From the NCBI GenBank assembly GCA_965217095.1, contig OZ244235.1, forward strand, positions 868,001 to 932,000: a stretch of DNA of 64,000 nucleotides, written 5' to 3'. A program made the position numbers and the translations under genes. Shown here piece by piece: positions 17,645-26,907 of this stretch. The stretch's first letter is position 1, and every line of letters starts with the position of its first letter. This DNA is from CAYNZV01 sp965217095 (GTDB taxonomy: Bacteria > Latescibacterota > UBA2968 > UBA8231). Under the pieces are notes generated by a model. The model was not told the DNA's origin and searched no databases. It saw only the letters and a program-made list of their open reading frames with translations.

Positions 17645-18628
17645 ATGAAGATTCGACCTTTCGCTTTCGTCGCGGCGATATTGTTTCTGGGCAGCTGCGG
17701 CAGCGAAAATACCCCGGCTCCCACAGAGAGCCAGGAAGCGGGACCTCCGCAAAACGCTCAGAACCTCCAGGTGGCACGGATTGGCGACGGAGAAATCTGG
17801 CTGCAATGGCAGGGGCCGGATAGCGGGACTCAGTATGTCGTCTACCGGGCCGAAAACGACGGTGTTGTCGTCGCTCTCGATTCTACCTTCAACAACAGCT
17901 ATCGAGATCTGGGTCTCAGCTATGAGGTGGAGTACAGCTATTATGTCATAGCCATGTTGGATGACGGGGAGGAGGGGATTCCCACCAATCTGGTTAGTGG
18001 CCAACCGTTCAACAACCTGTCACCGCAGGCGCCCGGTGCTCTCCGAGCCACAGCCCACAACATCTCCATTATAGGCCAGCTGGAGATCGTGCTGGATTGG
18101 GGGTTGAGTGTCGAATCCGATCTATCGTTCTACCGCTTGTATCGCTCGATCGAACCTGATTTTGCGCCGGGTCCGGCCAATCTGCTCAGTGTCGTATCCG
18201 AACCACGCTTCGTAGACGAGGACGTGAACGTGGGAACCGTCTACTACTACCGAGTTACCGCAGTGGATCGAGGAGGCAAGGAAAGTGCTAGCTCGCGGTT
18301 GGTCAGCGATGTGGCATTGGAGGAACCCCGCCCAGTCAACCCGGTGGGAGGCACCCTTACTCCGGTGGTTCCGGTCTTTCACTGGCGACCGGTAGGGGAG
18401 GCATCTTTCTATCGCGTGATCGTAACCTCGTCTCCTACCAGCGGCGAGTTATCTGAGATGCCATTGGCAAGTGACACCACCGCAGTGTTCGTCGGTCGCA
18501 GCCTCGCTTCCGGGGAAAAGGTGCAGCTGGTGCAAGGGTCGGTGTACTACTGGAAGGTAGTGGCCAGTACCAAGGATAATGGTGTCGAAAACTCCGTCAG
18601 CGCCATCGAAAGCTTCAAGATTAGATAG
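17645..18628 (+). CDS. Lipoprotein with fibronectin type III repeats
   Basis: ATG 17645 follows GGGAG and begins a lipoprotein signal peptide ending in the lipobox LGSC (Cys about residue 19). After a Pro/Ser/Glu linker there are two FN3-like units (AQNLQVARIGDGEIWLQW to YYVIAMLDDG; then APGALRATAHN to YYYRVTAVDRGG), and a third less typical unit (PVFHWRPVGEASFYRVIV, VYYWKVVAS). Such proteins are usually outer-membrane anchored and bind polysaccharide or other proteins. The 3' end overlaps the cca gene by 50 bases, suggesting cotranscription. Confidence 0.85.
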   Translation: MKIRPFAFVAAILFLGSCGSENTPAPTESQEAGPPQNAQNLQVARIGDGEIWLQWQGPDSGTQYVVYRAENDGVVVALDSTFNNSYRDLGLSYEVEYSYYVIAMLDDGEEGIPTNLVSGQPFNNLSPQAPGALRATAHNISIIGQLEIVLDWGLSVESDLSFYRLYRSIEPDFAPGPANLLSVVSEPRFVDEDVNVGTVYYYRVTAVDRGGKESASSRLVSDVALEEPRPVNPVGGTLTPVVPVFHWRPVGEASFYRVIVTSSPTSGELSEMPLASDTTAVFVGRSLASGEKVQLVQGSVYYWKVVASTKDNGVENSVSAIESFKIR

Positions 18629-19940
18629 GTCCCATATCGATCCCGGTGCCTTGGAGATCGTGCGTACCTTGCGTGCGCGCGGTCACCAGGCGCTCCTCGC
18701 CGGCGGTTGCGTGCGCGACTGGCTCATGGGTCGCAAAGCGGCCGACTGGGATATCGCCACCGATGCCGAACCCGAAACGGTAGGGCAGTACTTCGATCGC
18801 ACGATCGAGATTGGGAAGCAGTTCGGGGTCGTCTTGGTCGTACTGGAGCAGGGCCAGTACGAAGTGGCGCGATTCCGTCGGGATGGTCTCTACCGCGACG
18901 GCCGTCATCCGGACAGGGTCGAATTTGGAGAGGTCAATGAGGATGCCTCCCGCCGCGATTTCACCATCAACGGTTTATTTTACGATCCCATCGACGACGA
19001 GCTGTTGGATCACGTCGGCGGCAAGGAAGACATCGAGCGCCGGCTGGTGCGATCTATCGGGGATCCGCGGGCACGGCTGAGAGAAGACCACCTGCGCATG
19101 TTGAGGGCGGTGCGGTTTGCGGCGAGACTGGGGTTTGATATCCACGCCGACACGTTCGCGGCAATTCGGGAGAACGCGCCGGAGATCATTCGAATCAGCA
19201 GCGAGCGGGTTCGGGACGAGTTGACCGAAATCCTCACTGGAGAAAATCCGGGCCGCGGCCTTCTGCTGCTACTTCAAAGCGGATTGCTGCACGAGGTGCT
19301 TCCGGAAGTAGCGGCGATGGACGGAGTTGCTCAACCCCCCGAATACCATCCTGAAGGGGACGTGTTCACTCACGTCAGACTGATGTTGGATCTCGCACCG
19401 GAGCCGGAGGTCGCTATGGCCTGGGGAATCTTGCTGCACGACGTTGGCAAGCCGGCGACTTTCGCTGTTTCCGATCGGATTCGCTTTAACGGTCACGACG
19501 CGGTAGGCGCGCAAATGGCGGCAGAAATCTGCGAGCGGATGCGCATGTCAAACGCCGAGAGTCGCAAGATCGTGGACCTGGTCGCCCAACACATGCGCAT
19601 TGGTGCGGTCAAACAGATGAGAGAGAGTAAGCTCAAGCGCCTGTTGCGCGAACCGTTCTTTCCCACTCTTCTCGAGCTGCACCGCGTGGACTGTCTGGCC
19701 AGTCACCGCAAACTCGACCTGTTCGAGTTTTGCAGTGAGCTTTTGCGTACAATGCCGGACGAGAAGTTGAAGCCGAAACCACTGATTACCGGTGATGGTT
19801 TAATCGTCATGGGATACGATCCGGGTCCTATTTTCGAGGTGATTCTGACCCGGGTGGAGGAAGAGCAACTGGAGGGTCGAATATCGACCCCGACCGAAGC
19901 CGGGCAGTTCGTGCTAAAAAATTTCCCCCAGAGTGGTTGA
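18579..19940 (+). CDS. cca: CCA-adding tRNA nucleotidyltransferase with HD domain
   Basis: Adds or repairs the 3' CCA of tRNA. The nucleotidyltransferase core reads LLAGGCVRDWLMGRKAADWD (residues about 39-58) with the catalytic DxD equivalent DWDIATDA, then RRDFTINGLFYDP and the DHLRMLRAVRFAARLGF signature near 170. A C-terminal HD phosphohydrolase domain has LLHDVGKPA near 290 and LVAQHMRIG. Bacterial CCA enzymes with an HD domain also carry phosphatase or phosphodiesterase activity. ATG 18579 lies inside the preceding gene with a poorly spaced AAGGA; TTG 18651 is a possible later start. Confidence 0.95.
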   Translation: MVSKTPSAPSKASRLDRSHIDPGALEIVRTLRARGHQALLAGGCVRDWLMGRKAADWDIATDAEPETVGQYFDRTIEIGKQFGVVLVVLEQGQYEVARFRRDGLYRDGRHPDRVEFGEVNEDASRRDFTINGLFYDPIDDELLDHVGGKEDIERRLVRSIGDPRARLREDHLRMLRAVRFAARLGFDIHADTFAAIRENAPEIIRISSERVRDELTEILTGENPGRGLLLLLQSGLLHEVLPEVAAMDGVAQPPEYHPEGDVFTHVRLMLDLAPEPEVAMAWGILLHDVGKPATFAVSDRIRFNGHDAVGAQMAAEICERMRMSNAESRKIVDLVAQHMRIGAVKQMRESKLKRLLREPFFPTLLELHRVDCLASHRKLDLFEFCSELLRTMPDEKLKPKPLITGDGLIVMGYDPGPIFEVILTRVEEEQLEGRISTPTEAGQFVLKNFPQSG

Positions 19941-19951
19941 AGGAGGGAACC

Positions 19952-21037
19952 TCAGTCCGGAGAACGCACTTCGAGCTCTCGCAGATACGTGCTCAAGATC
20001 TCAGCGGTTATCAGGTGCCCGCGAACCGAGAGGTGTCCGGCGGGTGTCATGTTGTACAATGGTTCACCGGAGACCTCCAGGAACCGATCCAACAAGTCCA
20101 CATGAGGGATCGCGAGCTCGGTCAGGATCTCCGACAGAATTCTGTTGGGGCGGTAGCGCTCCTCTTCGCTTGAAAACGATTTGTACACCTGATCTTTGTC
20201 CGGGATCACCACCACCACCGCATCGAGCCCATGGGCACGGACGAATCGCCGGAAACGGTCGAAAGCGCGGCGGGTCGGCTCGAGCAGCTCTTTCGTGTAG
20301 AAGTCCCTAGCATACAGACGCGGTGGGCTCGAGTACCCAAGGTCGTACTCCCATCGCAACACGAGCGCTCGAATTCGCAGAATCATCGCTGATAACAGGC
20401 GGCTGCTGTAGACTAGGTTACGCAGCCACTCTCTGCCGGCGCCAGTTCCCATGCGTATGCGCCCCCTCTCGTCTAGCGCTACGTTTTTTCGCTCCGGGAG
20501 ATTGTCGGTGAAGTCGTTGCCGACAAAGAAACAGAGAAACACCTGATCTATGGAGTCGGTCCGGTGGTCGTCGACGAAGTCGCGCAACGAGGCGATCTCT
20601 TGGAATGTCGAGTAGCTGCCCACGGCGAGGTTCACGACCTCCCGATCCATCGTTTTTCCCAGGAGAAAAGGGAAGGTGTCCCTGGCGTTTTCCTCATTTC
20701 CGAAGGTGTAGGAGTCGCCACAAAAGACCAGTCGATCCTTCCCGGCGTATTCGAGAAAATCGTATTGCAGGGGAATTCTACGGCCCTTAGTGTCAGTGCG
20801 GATATCTACCCTCTTACCATTCCATAGGGTCGCTCGACGCAGGTCCGGCTTCAAACCGATGCCGCAGCACTCGTTGTTCGCGTAGATGTCGAGGGTCGCG
20901 GTTATCTGAGCGTTCCCGGCCGGAATGAGCAGGCGCAGCACCAGCTCCCCAATCGCGAATACCGCACCCAACCCGGCCATCACGAGAATGGCGGGGGCGC
21001 TGAACCGGAGAAAGGGGAATCTGGACGAGGATCTCAC
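19952..21037 (-). CDS. Membrane-anchored SGNH/GDSL-like hydrolase
   Basis: One N-terminal span (residues about 13-37) anchors a periplasmic SGNH domain. The nucleophile block is FCGDSYTFGNEE near residue 107, the oxyanion Asn is in FFVGNDFTDN at about 170, and the final Asp-x-x-His is replaced by TPAGHLSVRGHLITA near 335. The fold resembles AlgX/AlgJ-type O-acetyltransferases and related sugar-modifying proteins. The gene converges on cca with an 11-base gap. A second, more distant SGNH protein lies at 30312-31607 with the same anchor-plus-SGNH layout. Confidence 0.8.
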   Translation of the reverse strand: MRSSSRFPFLRFSAPAILVMAGLGAVFAIGELVLRLLIPAGNAQITATLDIYANNECCGIGLKPDLRRATLWNGKRVDIRTDTKGRRIPLQYDFLEYAGKDRLVFCGDSYTFGNEENARDTFPFLLGKTMDREVVNLAVGSYSTFQEIASLRDFVDDHRTDSIDQVFLCFFVGNDFTDNLPERKNVALDERGRIRMGTGAGREWLRNLVYSSRLLSAMILRIRALVLRWEYDLGYSSPPRLYARDFYTKELLEPTRRAFDRFRRFVRAHGLDAVVVVIPDKDQVYKSFSSEEERYRPNRILSEILTELAIPHVDLLDRFLEVSGEPLYNMTPAGHLSVRGHLITAEILSTYLRELEVRSPD

Positions 21038-21148
21038 GGGAACCGTTGATCTTGGCTATTATGGGTGATAGATTCGAGTGGCCGTCTGCAAAGATAAGCC
21101 GGTGGATGACGAAACGTAATCTCATCAAAGGAACAACCAACAGGCAAC

Positions 21149-22609
21149 TTGAGTCAGCGACCGAACATTCTCTGGCTGTGTACTGACCAGCAGCGCTACG
21201 ACACCATCGGTGCTTTGGGAAACCCACATGTTTCGACTCCCAACATCGACCGCCTCGTTCACGAAGGCATGGCTTTCGAACGAACCTACTGCCAGAGCCC
21301 TATCTGTACTCCCAGCAGAGTCAGCTTTCTCACCGGCATGTACGCCAGTGCCATTCACGTAAACGGCAATGGGGCCGAAGCGATGCCGGCCGGCCATCCC
21401 CCTCTGGTGACCAAACTGCTGGCGAATGCAGGGTACGACTGCGGGTTGATTGGCAAGCTGCATCTCACCAGTGCCTGGGGACGTACGGAAGTGAGGACTG
21501 ACGACGGGTACCGATATTGGGAGTACAGCCACGCTCCGCGGGACGACTGGCCCGTCGGCCACGGCTACGCCGATTGGGTGCGTTCGAAAGGCGAAATCCT
21601 GGGTGATCTTATCAAAGATCCAAAAGGGGTCCCGGCCGAGCTGCATCAGACGACCTGGTGCGCCGAAAAGACGATGGAATTCATCGGCCAGGAGCGCTCG
21701 GGGCCATGGGCTGCCAGCGTCAACATGTATTATCCGCATCCCTACTTTAATCCGCCGAAGACCTATCGCGATCAGTTTGAACCTTCCGACATTCCACCGC
21801 CCTTGTTCCGCGAATCGGATCTGCTGCAACAAGAGAAATTGGCGGGGGTCGACTTCCAGTCCCTATGCCGGCGCCCAGAGGAATTGGACATGGAATCGCC
21901 CGTGCTTCCGAAGCCGACAGACCTCGACGCCTGGCCCGCCGACTCAATCGCCTCCAGGCGGGATGCGCAGACCCTAAAAGCCGCCTATTACGCCATGATA
22001 AAGCTGGTGGACGACCAGGTCGGACGGATTCTGAATTACCTTACCGACACCGGGCAGCGTGAGAACACCCTGGTTGTGTTTACCAGCGACCATGGCGAGA
22101 TGTTGGGCGATCACGGATTGATCCAGAAAGGATGCAGGTTTTACGAAGGGTTGGTCAGGGTGCCGCTGATTTTTTCGTGGCCTGGACATGTCCAGGAAGG
22201 GGCGCGCTCCAATGCTCTGGTGGAACTGACCGACAAGGCTCCCACCTTCCTCGAGCTGGCCGGAACGGGGATTCCCGAACGGATGCACGGCAGGTCCCTC
22301 GCGCCTCTCTTGTTAGGGGAGAAGGGTAATGATCATCACAGAGACTTCGTGCGTTGCGAATATTACGATGCCCTCGAAGAGCCTGATCACAGCTTTGCCA
22401 CAATGTTTCGCGACGAGCGTCACAAACTCGTCCTCTATCATGGGCATGGTCTCGGAGAGCTCTACGATCTGGAAGAAGACCCTAACGAATTCGAAAACAT
22501 GTGGGACGAACCGGAAGCGCAGCCGTTGAAGCTGGAGCTGATGCAACGCAGTTTCGACGCGTCCGTGCTGCACATGGACAGAGGCCCACGTCGCCTGGGC
22601 ATGATCTGA
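21149..22609 (+). CDS. Type I sulfatase (formylglycine-dependent)
   Basis: Starts RPNILWLCTDQQRYD, the calcium-binding opening of the alkaline phosphatase/sulfatase fold. Cys53 in CTPSRVSFLTG is the CxPSR residue converted to formylglycine; the second signature GYDCGLIGKLHL is at about 98-109, and FTSDHGEMLGDHG near 312 supplies the metal-binding Asp-His. Length 486 fits family S1. No signal peptide is visible, so it is probably cytoplasmic, acting on sulfated oligosaccharides or choline/aryl sulfates after uptake. An anaerobic or FGE-type maturase must be encoded elsewhere. TTG start with a weak AAAGGA. Confidence 0.92.
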   Translation: MSQRPNILWLCTDQQRYDTIGALGNPHVSTPNIDRLVHEGMAFERTYCQSPICTPSRVSFLTGMYASAIHVNGNGAEAMPAGHPPLVTKLLANAGYDCGLIGKLHLTSAWGRTEVRTDDGYRYWEYSHAPRDDWPVGHGYADWVRSKGEILGDLIKDPKGVPAELHQTTWCAEKTMEFIGQERSGPWAASVNMYYPHPYFNPPKTYRDQFEPSDIPPPLFRESDLLQQEKLAGVDFQSLCRRPEELDMESPVLPKPTDLDAWPADSIASRRDAQTLKAAYYAMIKLVDDQVGRILNYLTDTGQRENTLVVFTSDHGEMLGDHGLIQKGCRFYEGLVRVPLIFSWPGHVQEGARSNALVELTDKAPTFLELAGTGIPERMHGRSLAPLLLGEKGNDHHRDFVRCEYYDALEEPDHSFATMFRDERHKLVLYHGHGLGELYDLEEDPNEFENMWDEPEAQPLKLELMQRSFDASVLHMDRGPRRLGMI

Positions 22610-22650
22610 CAAGGTCCCAATAGAATCGCCATTCACCGCGTAGAGGTAAT

Positions 22651-23487
22651 GTGACAGCTATTGCTGCCCTCGGCCAAACCGCCGAACATCGAATCTGGCG
22701 TTTCCAGGGAGCTAGAAGACAAGAGCGAGACGATCTCGTGACCGTCGAAGAGCCGCTGGAAATTCGCCTCAACGGCGAAGCGCTCGCGGTGGTCATGCGA
22801 ACCCCGAAGAACGACCTCGAGTTAGCCGCCGGTTTCGTGTTCACCGAGGGGATCGTTGAACGCGTATCTGACCTGGGCACCGTTTCCTATTGCCCCCAGG
22901 CACAACCACCCAACCTGCAGAATGTGGTTGACGTCAGTTTGGCCAACGGCGTCGAGGTCGACATCACAAAGGTTAAACGAAACTTCTACGCCTCGTCTAG
23001 TTGCGGTGTTTGCGGTAAGGCAAGCATCGACGCCATTCGCACCAACGCTCCGTCAATTGAAGCAGATTTCCAGATTTCGGTCGGTGCCCTGTACGGGCTG
23101 CAAGAACGCTTTCGAGAATCGCAAAAGGTGTTCGAGAAGACGGGGTCGCTTCACGCAGCCGCGCTGTTCGACGCATCAGGAGAACTCCTAATCGTTCGAG
23201 AGGATGTGGGCCGCCACAATGCAGTGGACAAGCTGGTCGGATACCATGTTTTGCAAGGCAACCCGTTGCCGAGGGAGGCGATCCTGATGGTTAGCGGCCG
23301 CTCCAGTTTCGAAATCGTTCAAAAAGCGCTGATGGCCGGGATTCCGGTGGTCGCGGGCGTGTCGGCTCCGTCGAGCCTGGCGATCGAGATGGCGCGTGAA
23401 GCCGATATGACATTGATCGGATTTTTGAGAGGGGACGAATTCAATCTGTACTCGAGCCCGCAACGCATCTCAACGAAAGGAAAATGA
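22651..23487 (+). CDS. fdhD: Formate dehydrogenase accessory sulfurtransferase FdhD
   Basis: FdhD passes sulfur from IscS to the bis-molybdopterin cofactor of formate dehydrogenase, without which the enzyme is inactive. The conserved SCGVCGKAS at about 117-125 contains the Cys-x-x-Cys pair, preceded by DLELAAGFVFTEGI and followed by REDVGRHNAVDKLVG and MVSGRSSFEIVQKA, all family signatures. GTG start after GAGG. It is on the opposite strand and 8 kb away from its presumed client, the selenocysteine formate dehydrogenase at 31604-36007. The stop overlaps the next start as ATGA. Confidence 0.96.
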   Translation: MTAIAALGQTAEHRIWRFQGARRQERDDLVTVEEPLEIRLNGEALAVVMRTPKNDLELAAGFVFTEGIVERVSDLGTVSYCPQAQPPNLQNVVDVSLANGVEVDITKVKRNFYASSSCGVCGKASIDAIRTNAPSIEADFQISVGALYGLQERFRESQKVFEKTGSLHAAALFDASGELLIVREDVGRHNAVDKLVGYHVLQGNPLPREAILMVSGRSSFEIVQKALMAGIPVVAGVSAPSSLAIEMAREADMTLIGFLRGDEFNLYSSPQRISTKGK

Positions 23488-24356
23488 TGGCCAAGGGAAA
23501 GACGACAGCCAAGCCGAAGCTACACCTCTGCGCCGCAGCATGGACACTCACCGGTTATCCCTCTCCCGAGAAGGAGTGGTCAGTGGATACGAAGGTAAAA
23601 CGTGCTGCTGAGGCCGGATTCGATGCAATCAGCGGCGGCGCCAACGAGGATTGGGTTAAAGCCGCGCGGAAGTACGGGTTGGGATATGTGGGTGGTGTCG
23701 ATGTCGGCCGCGCAAGCGAAGCGGAACGCAAGCTCCGGCTATTCCAGAAGCTCGGGGTGGTTCACATAAACATTCAACTCTGCGATCATGACACCGAAAC
23801 CAAAGATGCGGTCAAAGTCGCTCGCAAGGTGATGCAGGTTGGCGATGCTCTCGATCTCAAGCCGGCTATCGAGGTGCACCGCGATACCTGCACCGAAACA
23901 CCGGAAAAGGCGTTTGCCCTCGCCAGCACCTATGAGAAGCGATACAAGAGCAAACTCAATATGAATTTCGACCATTCCCATCCGGCGATTATCAAACAGG
24001 TGCGCCCGCCCGACTTCTGGAAACGACTCTCAGGCCGGCTCGATATCCTTCGCAAAGGTGAGCTCATGCACCTGCGTCCGTTTACAGGCAGTCATTGCCA
24101 AACACCCATCACCAACGGTCGCGGCCAGCTGGACGGTGATTTTGTGACCTGGCGGGACAACTTCTGCCGGCCGTTGCTTGAAGCCTGGCTGAAGGGCGCC
24201 GGAGCGGGAAGGGATCTTTTCGCCGTAGTCGAGCTAGGTCCCAAGGGCTCCGGATACGGCCTGGAAATCTTTCCAGACATCTGGAAGGATGCCATAGTCG
24301 CGCGCGGCGAGATCGAGCGGATCTGGCGCAACCTGCTGCGCAAGTGGAAGCGTTAG
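23484..24356 (+). CDS. Xylose-isomerase-like TIM-barrel protein
   Basis: ATG 23484 overlaps the fdhD stop. Visible elements are CAAAWTLTGYP at the N-terminus, AAEAGFDAISGG, LGVVHINIQLCDHD near 90, AIEVHRDTCTETPEKAF near 133 and NMNFDHSHPAI near 165, which place Glu, His and Asp where AP-endonuclease-2/sugar isomerase barrels bind divalent metals. The C-terminal third (RGQLDGDFVTWRDNF, FAVVELGPKGSGYGL) is typical of sugar phosphate isomerase/epimerase homologues from marine bacteria. The substrate is unknown; no neighbour suggests one. Confidence 0.75.
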   Translation: MMAKGKTTAKPKLHLCAAAWTLTGYPSPEKEWSVDTKVKRAAEAGFDAISGGANEDWVKAARKYGLGYVGGVDVGRASEAERKLRLFQKLGVVHINIQLCDHDTETKDAVKVARKVMQVGDALDLKPAIEVHRDTCTETPEKAFALASTYEKRYKSKLNMNFDHSHPAIIKQVRPPDFWKRLSGRLDILRKGELMHLRPFTGSHCQTPITNGRGQLDGDFVTWRDNFCRPLLEAWLKGAGAGRDLFAVVELGPKGSGYGLEIFPDIWKDAIVARGEIERIWRNLLRKWKR

Positions 24357-24400
24357 TCCGAGCCTCAACGCAAGAATCAAAGACCGCCACAGGTCCAACC

Positions 24401-25711
24401 ATGGTCCAGCTGGTAATTGAGGGGCCAACCGCGCTCCGCGGAGAGATAGCGGTGTCCGGCGCCAAGAATTCCGTCAGCAAATTGTTGACTGCATCGATGT
24501 TGAGCGCCGACACCTGCTCGTTCGACAACGTTCCGCACATCGGCGATACCTCGGTCACCCGCGAGATGGCCGAGTCGCTGGGTGCCCGCATAGATGCTGG
24601 TGAGGGCAAACACCTCGATATCACCACGCCAACTATCAGCAACTCCGAGGTCCCCGAGAGTTTGGCGCAGCGGAATCGGCTTTCGATAATGATGCTGGCG
24701 CCGCTGCTTCACCGAGGTGGCAAAGCGACTGTCCCCGCTACGGGTGGGGACAAGATCGGACCGCGCCCAGTGGATTTTCACTTGGACGCCTACCGCAAAA
24801 TGGGAGCGCAGATTACTGACAGTGGAGACGTTTACGTAGCCACGACAGATGGCTTGAAGGGGGCGGATCTGACCCTGCCCTATCCGAGCGTTACCGCCAC
24901 CGAGAACATTTTGATGGCCGCCACTCTTGCCCGCGGCACCACCTACATTCGCAACGCCGCAATCGAGCCGGAGGTACTTGATCTGGCCATGTTTCTGCAG
25001 AAGATGGGGGCCATCATCGACTACACCGTCGATCGCACCTTCGCCATCGAAGGTGTTCCTCGACTGACGGGAGCGACCCATCACATCATGCCCGATCGCC
25101 TGGTGAGCGCTTCTCTAGGCACGGCCGCGGTGGCTTCCGGCGGAGACGTTTTCGTTCGTGGGGCGCGGCAGGAGGATTTGCTGACCTTTCTCAACACCCT
25201 TCGACGGGTCGGCGGGCAGTACGAGGTGGATAGGAAAGGCATTCGCTTCTTTCGCAGCGGACCGCTGCGATCCATCGCGCTGGAAACGACGGTGCACCCG
25301 GGGTTCATGACCGACTGGCAGCCCGCGTTTGCCATACTGCTCACTCAAGCATCGGGCATGTCGGTTATTCACGAGACAGTGTTCGAGGATCGCTTTGTCT
25401 ATGTTGCCGACCTCAGCAAAATGGGCGCCGATATGGAGCTGTACGAGACCTGCCTTGGCAACAGCTACTGTCGTTTTAATACTCGAGGGAACAAACACAG
25501 CGCCGTCATCAAGGGGCCCACGAGCCTGAAGGGGCGGGAGATCGAGATACCAGATCTACGCGCCGGCTTTTCCCACCTCATCGCAGCCATCATCGCTGAG
25601 GGGCGATCGACCATACGTGGCATCGAGGAGCTAGATCGCGGGTACGAGCAGATCGATGTGGGTTTGGAGCGGTTGGGTGCGCGGATTCGGCGTGAATGTG
25701 AACAGGAGTGA
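24401..25711 (+). CDS. murA: UDP-N-acetylglucosamine 1-carboxyvinyltransferase, Asp-type
   Basis: First committed step of peptidoglycan synthesis: transfers enolpyruvate from PEP to UDP-GlcNAc. Recognised from GAKNSVSKLLTASML (the Lys22/Asn23 loop), RPVDFHLDAYRKMGA, ATENILMAATLARGTT and RAGFSHLIAAIIAEG with the C-terminal fold repeat. The PEP-loop usually reads PGGCxIGxRPVD with the fosfomycin-reactive Cys115; here it is TGGDKIGPRPVD with Asp at residue 117. Asp at this site is known in Mycobacterium and Chlamydia enzymes, which are naturally fosfomycin resistant. ATG 24401 gives a 436-residue protein of normal length; an in-frame start 19 codons earlier lies in the previous gene. Confidence 0.93.
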   Translation: MVQLVIEGPTALRGEIAVSGAKNSVSKLLTASMLSADTCSFDNVPHIGDTSVTREMAESLGARIDAGEGKHLDITTPTISNSEVPESLAQRNRLSIMMLAPLLHRGGKATVPATGGDKIGPRPVDFHLDAYRKMGAQITDSGDVYVATTDGLKGADLTLPYPSVTATENILMAATLARGTTYIRNAAIEPEVLDLAMFLQKMGAIIDYTVDRTFAIEGVPRLTGATHHIMPDRLVSASLGTAAVASGGDVFVRGARQEDLLTFLNTLRRVGGQYEVDRKGIRFFRSGPLRSIALETTVHPGFMTDWQPAFAILLTQASGMSVIHETVFEDRFVYVADLSKMGADMELYETCLGNSYCRFNTRGNKHSAVIKGPTSLKGREIEIPDLRAGFSHLIAAIIAEGRSTIRGIEELDRGYEQIDVGLERLGARIRRECEQE

Positions 25712-25776
25712 TCGCCGGCATAATAGCGTGGGCGCCGGCAGCTAGAGACCTTCAATCCACGCGCGCTGAGCGGTTG

Positions 25777-26417
25777 TCAAACCGGATGTTTCGGAAAGTA
25801 GGAAACCCGCGGCGGATCCGTGGTCGTGCTAACCCGGCGATCGATCATGTTCCGCAAGCTCTCTTTCGCATCTCCTAGGAGCACCTCCCCGTGGCCGGGG
25901 AGCAGGTTCTTGAATTCGACATCGAGCAGATGGCCCAGGGTTTTCCACGGCTGGGGATGTCCCGTGGGATGTCCACCGAGGGGCAGGTTATCCGGAGCCC
26001 ATTTCGCGGTGGTGCCGAGCATCGCCCACCACCAGGGTGCCTCCATGACAGGGCACCAACAGAGCCTGCTCTCCTCGAGTCAGGCCGGGTACACCGATTG
26101 CCCTCAGACCCAAGGGCAGTTCCGCTCCATCGCTGAAGGTCAGGAACGATTCCAGGGTTTCTATCATGCAGGTGTCTTCGGCAGGCACGAACACGGGCGC
26201 GCCGGTCCGCTTGGCAAAGAGATGGGCCTGGCGTTCGTGCCATCCCACCGTGAGCACGACGGCAACCACGTCGTCGGCTGCGGTGATGTCGTCCAGACCA
26301 AACGCCTCCATCGGATCCAAGTACGCTGCCACCCGGAAACCGCAACCAGTAGGACTCGAGGGACCATTGGGGCCAGACGACGCTCCAGGTGAATATTCCA
26401 GGCAGGACCTCATGCAT
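25777..26417 (-). pseudogene. Metallo-beta-lactamase-fold-like gene with two frameshifts
   Basis: Three frames must be joined to obtain one protein. Frame one (ATG 26417) gives MHEVLPGIFTWSVVWPQ through FPGGSVL. Near 26315-26322 a one-base excess shifts to LDPMEAFGLDDITAADDV, continuing to GGTLVVGD. Near 26010-26026 a second excess base shifts to LGTTAKWAPDNLPLGGHP and LLPGHGEVLLGDAKESL, ending at TGA 25777. The ending resembles the beta-lactamase-like hydrolase fold (Pro-Gly-His-Gly motif), but the canonical HxHxDH is not seen (WHERQAHL in its place), so it may be a non-catalytic relative. Two indels in 640 bases mean either a decayed gene or poor sequence. Confidence 0.65.
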
Positions 26418-26430
26418 TGGCGCTCACCTC

Positions 26431-26907
26431 CTAAGCGGAAAAGTCACCTATCTGAGGCTCGGCGACTTGCAGATAATCCGCGACATCCATAATGACGGAG
26501 TCGGTAAGCGAGCCGGCGTTGAAGGCGATGGTGCTGTTGTCCACGATAGACCTGTCCACATGAAGCTCAAACGGGGTTATGGGAGGCCCGAACGGCGGTA
26601 CGGATCCGGGTACGAGATCAGCCAAGTCGAACAGCTCTTCCTTGGTGGCAAAGCGGAGTTTCTTGGCCTCGAACTTCTTCTTGATCGATACCGAGTCTAC
26701 CTTTAGTGCCGCGCTCACAACGAAAAGCTTGAATTGGCTACCCACCTTCATGACGATCGCCTTGCCACCGATCTCCAGGTTTTCTCCGCGCGCCGCCGCC
26801 GCTGCTTCCGAGGTGTCAGTAGGTTCGTGGTGCACCTCGCGGTAGCGAATACCGTGTTCGTCCAAGAGCAGCCGTATCGCCGCGAGAGAGTCAGTGCTCA
26901 ACGTCAA
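26431..26907 (-). CDS. YbaK/ProX-type aminoacyl-tRNA deacylase
   Basis: Family members hydrolyse mischarged aminoacyl-tRNA, most often Cys-tRNA(Pro) or Ala-tRNA(Pro). Signatures: YREVHHEPTDTSEAAAAARG at 21-40, GGKAIVMKVGSQFKLFVV with the essential Lys, FATKEELFDLADLVPGSVPPFG near 85-106 and the closing IAFNAGSLTDSVIMDVADYL. 158 residues is full length. TTG 26907 overlaps the stop of the DapA-like gene as TTGA, so it is coupled to it, which is an unusual partner for a translation quality-control enzyme. Confidence 0.9.
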   Translation of the reverse strand: MTLSTDSLAAIRLLLDEHGIRYREVHHEPTDTSEAAAAARGENLEIGGKAIVMKVGSQFKLFVVSAALKVDSVSIKKKFEAKKLRFATKEELFDLADLVPGSVPPFGPPITPFELHVDRSIVDNSTIAFNAGSLTDSVIMDVADYLQVAEPQIGDFSA

